Assembly (NCBI RefSeq): GCF_024753255.1
Contig: NZ_JANUHA010000004.1
Coordinates: 124,001 to 188,000, forward strand
DNA: 64,000 nt
Origin: Massilia agri
Lineage (GTDB): Bacteria > Pseudomonadota > Gammaproteobacteria > Burkholderiales > Burkholderiaceae_D
Direction of reading: 5' to 3'
A program made the translations under genes and the position numbers. The notes beneath the pieces are model-generated. The model was not told where the DNA came from and made no database searches. It saw nothing but the letters and a program-made list of their open reading frames with translations. This document shows, one piece after another, positions 61,542 through 64,000 of this stretch. Within the stretch, counting starts at the first letter, position 1; each line of letters begins with the position of its first letter.

Positions 61542-62051
61542 ATGATCGATCTCGGACTGTCGAAGCTGGCGATCATCGGCGTTGTCGCGCTGATCGTGAT
61601 CGGCCCTGAAAAGCTGCCGAAGGTGGCGCGCATGGCGGGCACCCTGTACGGGCGCGCCCAGCGCTACCTGCACGACGTCAAGTCCGAGGTCAGCCGCGAG
61701 ATCGAGCTCGACGAGCTGCGCAACCTGCACAAGGAAGTGCACGAGAGCGCGCAGTCGTTCAAGGACGAGGTCGAGCAATCCATGGCCAGCCACGTCGACG
61801 AGGTCGAGGCGTTGTGGGACGGCAAGGAACACGTGTCGTCTTCCACCTCGTCGTCCTCGCATGGTTTCGTCAGTACCAGCGACATCGAGCGCAAGGCGCG
61901 CGATTTCCGCCGCAAGAAGCTGGTGCGTACCTCGGCCGTTCCGAGCTGGTACAAGCACCGCACGAACGGCAAGACCCATGTGCTGTCCGGCGCCGCCCGC
62001 GTGCGCAAGTTCCGCCCGGGTTCCAGCAAATCCAAGACTTCCTTTTTCTAG
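61542..62051 (+). CDS. tatB: Sec-independent translocase subunit TatB
   Basis: A 169-residue subunit. The N-terminal helix is MIDLGLSKLAIIGVVALIVI, followed by GPEKLPKVARMAGTLYGRAQ, the TatB form of the hinge and amphipathic helix, and an acidic coiled region. The C-terminal part is basic and Ser-rich. The gene directly abuts tatC (TAGATG), so translation is coupled. Confidence 0.95.
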   Translation: MIDLGLSKLAIIGVVALIVIGPEKLPKVARMAGTLYGRAQRYLHDVKSEVSREIELDELRNLHKEVHESAQSFKDEVEQSMASHVDEVEALWDGKEHVSSSTSSSSHGFVSTSDIERKARDFRRKKLVRTSAVPSWYKHRTNGKTHVLSGAARVRKFRPGSSKSKTSFF

Positions 62052-62807
62052 ATGACCGAAGAAGCCGCAGGCGAAGAAACCTTCATCTCCCACCTCGTCG
62101 AGCTGCGTGACCGCCTGGTCAAGGCGTCGATCGGGATCGCCATCGCCTGCGCGGCCCTGTTCATCTGGCCGGGGCCATCGACGGTCTACGACCTGCTGGC
62201 CGCGCCCATGATCGCGTCCTTGCCACCCGGCGCCAAGATGATCGCCACCGGGGTGGTCTCGCCCTTCCTGGTGCCGATGAAGGTGACCCTGCTGCTCGCC
62301 TTCATCCTCTCGCTGCCCTGGGTGTTCTACCAGCTGTGGGCCTTCGTCGCCCCCGGCCTGTATGCGCACGAGAAGCGCCTGGTGCTGCCGCTGGTGATCT
62401 CGTCCTCGCTGCTCTTCATCGGCGGCGTGGCCTTCTGCTACTTCTTCGTGTTCGGGCGCGTGTTCCACTTCATCGGCGAGTTCGCGCCGACGTCCATCGC
62501 GGTGACGCCGGACATCGAGAACTACCTCGACTTCGTCATGTCGATGTGCCTGGCCTTCGGCGCTACGTTCGAGGTGCCGGTGGTGGTGATCATCCTGGTC
62601 CGCATGGGCATCGTCAGCATCGAGAAGCTGCGTGCGATCCGCTCCTACGTGATCGTCGGCGCCTTCGTCATCGCCGCCATCGTGACGCCGCCGGACGTGG
62701 TCAGCCAGCTGGCGCTGGCCATTCCGATGTGCCTGCTCTACGAGCTGGGCCTGCTGGTGGCGCCGATGTTCGCGCGCATGACGCGGGCGCCAGAAGAGAC
62801 GGCATAA
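62052..62807 (+). CDS. tatC: Sec-independent translocase subunit TatC
   Basis: The 251-residue receptor core of the Tat translocase with six membrane segments. The conserved N-terminal FISHLVELRDRLVKA, the PFLVPMKVTLLLAFILSLPW loop and the FGATFEVPVVVIILVRMG helix are present. It ends 37 bases before the convergent rfbA gene. It completes an apparent hinT-tatA-tatB-tatC unit. Confidence 0.96.
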   Translation: MTEEAAGEETFISHLVELRDRLVKASIGIAIACAALFIWPGPSTVYDLLAAPMIASLPPGAKMIATGVVSPFLVPMKVTLLLAFILSLPWVFYQLWAFVAPGLYAHEKRLVLPLVISSSLLFIGGVAFCYFFVFGRVFHFIGEFAPTSIAVTPDIENYLDFVMSMCLAFGATFEVPVVVIILVRMGIVSIEKLRAIRSYVIVGAFVIAAIVTPPDVVSQLALAIPMCLLYELGLLVAPMFARMTRAPEETA

Positions 62808-62844
62808 GATACGCCCTGAGGGGGACTGGCGCCGCCCCAGGCGA

Positions 62845-63732
62845 TCAGGTTTCGACCAGACGGCTCAGGTAGCGTCCGTAGTCGCTCTTGCGCAGCGGAT
62901 GGATCAGGCGCTGCAGGTGCTCCGCATCGATATACCCTTTGTGGAAGGCAATCTCTTCCGGGCAGCTGACTTTCAGACCCTGGCGCTTTTCGATCGTGGC
63001 GATGAATTGGCCGGCGTCGAGCAGGGAATCGGGGGTGCCCGTGTCCAGCCAGGCGGTGCCCCGGCCCATCAGTTCGACCCGCAGGCGCTCGCGGCGCAGG
63101 TATTCGCGGTTGATGTCGGTAATTTCCAGTTCGCCGCGCGGGGACGGCCGGATGTCGGCAGCGATATCGCAGACCGTATTGTCGTAGAAATACAGACCGG
63201 TCACCGCGTAGTTCGACCGCGGCTGCTCGGGCTTCTCCTCGATGGAGAGGGCATTGCGCTGCTTGTCGAATTCGACCACGCCATACCGCCCGGGATCGTT
63301 GACGTGGTAGGCGAACACGGTGGCGCCTTCTTCGCGCACGTTCGCGGACTCGAGCTTGGCCTGCAGGTCGGTGCCATAGAAAATATTGTCACCCAGGATG
63401 AGCGCCGAGGGCGAATCGCCGATGAATTCCCGGCCGATGAGAAAAGCCTGCGCCAGCCCGTCGGGCGAAGGCTGTACCGCGTAGCGCAGGTCGATGCCCC
63501 ATTGGCTGCCGTCGCCCAGCAGTTCCTGGAAGCGCGGCAGGTCGTGGGGCGTCGAGATGATCATCAGCTCGCGCAGCCCCGCCAGCATCATGGTGCTGAG
63601 CGGGTAATAAATCATCGGCTTGTCGTAGACCGGCAGCAGCTGCTTGGATACGCTGATCGTGACTGGATGCAGTCGGGTGCCTGAGCCGCCGGCCAGCAGG
63701 ATGCCCTTGCGTTGCGGTGCCGAAGTGTTCAT
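62845..63732 (-). CDS. rfbA: Glucose-1-phosphate thymidylyltransferase
   Basis: Makes dTDP-glucose from dTTP and glucose 1-phosphate, the first step of dTDP-L-rhamnose synthesis. It has 295 residues. The nucleotide loop is [15 protein letters not shown], followed by [30 protein letters not shown] and [17 protein letters not shown]. The ATG at 63732 overlaps the stop of rfbB upstream (ATGA), showing an rfbB-rfbA operon on the minus strand. Confidence 0.96.
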   Translation of the reverse strand: MNTSAPQRKGILLAGGSGTRLHPVTISVSKQLLPVYDKPMIYYPLSTMMLAGLRELMIISTPHDLPRFQELLGDGSQWGIDLRYAVQPSPDGLAQAFLIGREFIGDSPSALILGDNIFYGTDLQAKLESANVREEGATVFAYHVNDPGRYGVVEFDKQRNALSIEEKPEQPRSNYAVTGLYFYDNTVCDIAADIRPSPRGELEITDINREYLRRERLRVELMGRGTAWLDTGTPDSLLDAGQFIATIEKRQGLKVSCPEEIAFHKGYIDAEHLQRLIHPLRKSDYGRYLSRLVET

Positions 63733-64000
63733 GTGCAGTTCTCCGTGGCGCGTTGCGTGTAGTTCTTGTCCAGCCAGGTCAGGTAAGCGCCTGACTGCAC
63801 CTGCTTTACCCAATGCTCGTTCTCGAGGTACCAGCGTACGGTGCGCTCGATACCGCTGTCGAAGGTCTCGTCCGGCTTCCAGCCGAGCTCGCGCTCGATC
63901 TTGCGTGCATCGATCGCGTAGCGGCGGTCGTGTCCCGGACGGTCGGTGACGAAGGTGATCTGCTCGCGGTAGCTGCCCCGGGCGCGCGGCTTCAGGCGGT
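63729..64000 (-). CDS. rfbB: dTDP-glucose 4,6-dehydratase, C-terminal part
   Basis: Only the last 90 or so codons are in the window; the gene continues past the right edge. The visible end reads [20 protein letters not shown], then [19 protein letters not shown] and ENEHWVKQV, which is characteristic of RmlB/RfbB. The enzyme converts dTDP-glucose to the 4-keto-6-deoxy sugar. The stop overlaps rfbA by four bases. rfbC and rfbD, if present, lie beyond the window. Confidence 0.92.
   Translation of the reverse strand, partial: RLKPRARGSYREQITFVTDRPGHDRRYAIDARKIERELGWKPDETFDSGIERTVRWYLENEHWVKQVQSGAYLTWLDKNYTQRATENCT

Overview
The window is GC-rich, densely coding DNA from a Gram-negative betaproteobacterium, most probably Oxalobacteraceae of the Massilia/Duganella/Telluria kind. 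This is inferred from gene content and order: mlaFED-mlaA-mlaCB followed by an ABC-2 pair, ibaG, murA and a his operon with separate hisI and hisE, then hinT-tatABC; a LiuR-type MerR regulator beside isovaleryl-CoA dehydrogenase; a PEP-CTERM protein; and several families of REP-like palindromes. No rRNA, tRNA, CRISPR array, prophage or IS with terminal repeats was seen.

Left part (1-15.9 kb): a run of genes that nearly all act on peptidoglycan or its fragments. They are an amino-sugar kinase of the BadF family, a lipoprotein N-acetylmuramoyl-L-alanine amidase, a LysR regulator overlapping a D-Ala-D-Ala dipeptidase, a PEP-CTERM protein, a polysaccharide deacetylase, a PBP4-type DacB paired with an SpmA-SpmB fusion, a serine beta-lactamase-like hydrolase, a lone peptide-binding protein, a TonB-dependent receptor and an LD-carboxypeptidase. 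I read this as a candidate muropeptide scavenging/recycling locus and consider it the most interesting system in the window.

15.9-24.4 kb: catabolism of acyl-CoAs and leucine on the minus strand (liuR, ivd, aceK, thiolase, SDR, acyl-CoA dehydrogenase, GNAT), with two palindromic LiuR-type boxes and a divergent metallo-hydrolase. 24.4-38 kb: mixed housekeeping and accessory genes (HTH regulator with an upstream palindrome, ubiX, grxD, two small membrane proteins, tex, an SNF2-type ATPase, a BCCT transporter, DUF3297, a soluble histidine kinase with its response regulator). 38-39.2 kb: a REP-associated tyrosine transposase bracketed by direct and inverted REP-like copies, lying just upstream of gltBD.

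39.2-64 kb: core metabolism and envelope. gltBD makes glutamate. The mla operon moves phospholipids back from the outer membrane. It is followed by an ABC-2 exporter, ibaG, murA and the full histidine operon hisG-D-(DNA methyltransferase)-C-B-H-A-F-I-E, in which many neighbours overlap or nearly touch. An orphan DNA methyltransferase gene is locked between hisD and hisC by four-base overlaps on both sides. hinT and tatABC follow. On the opposite strand rfbA and a partial rfbB mark the edge of a dTDP-rhamnose/polysaccharide locus.
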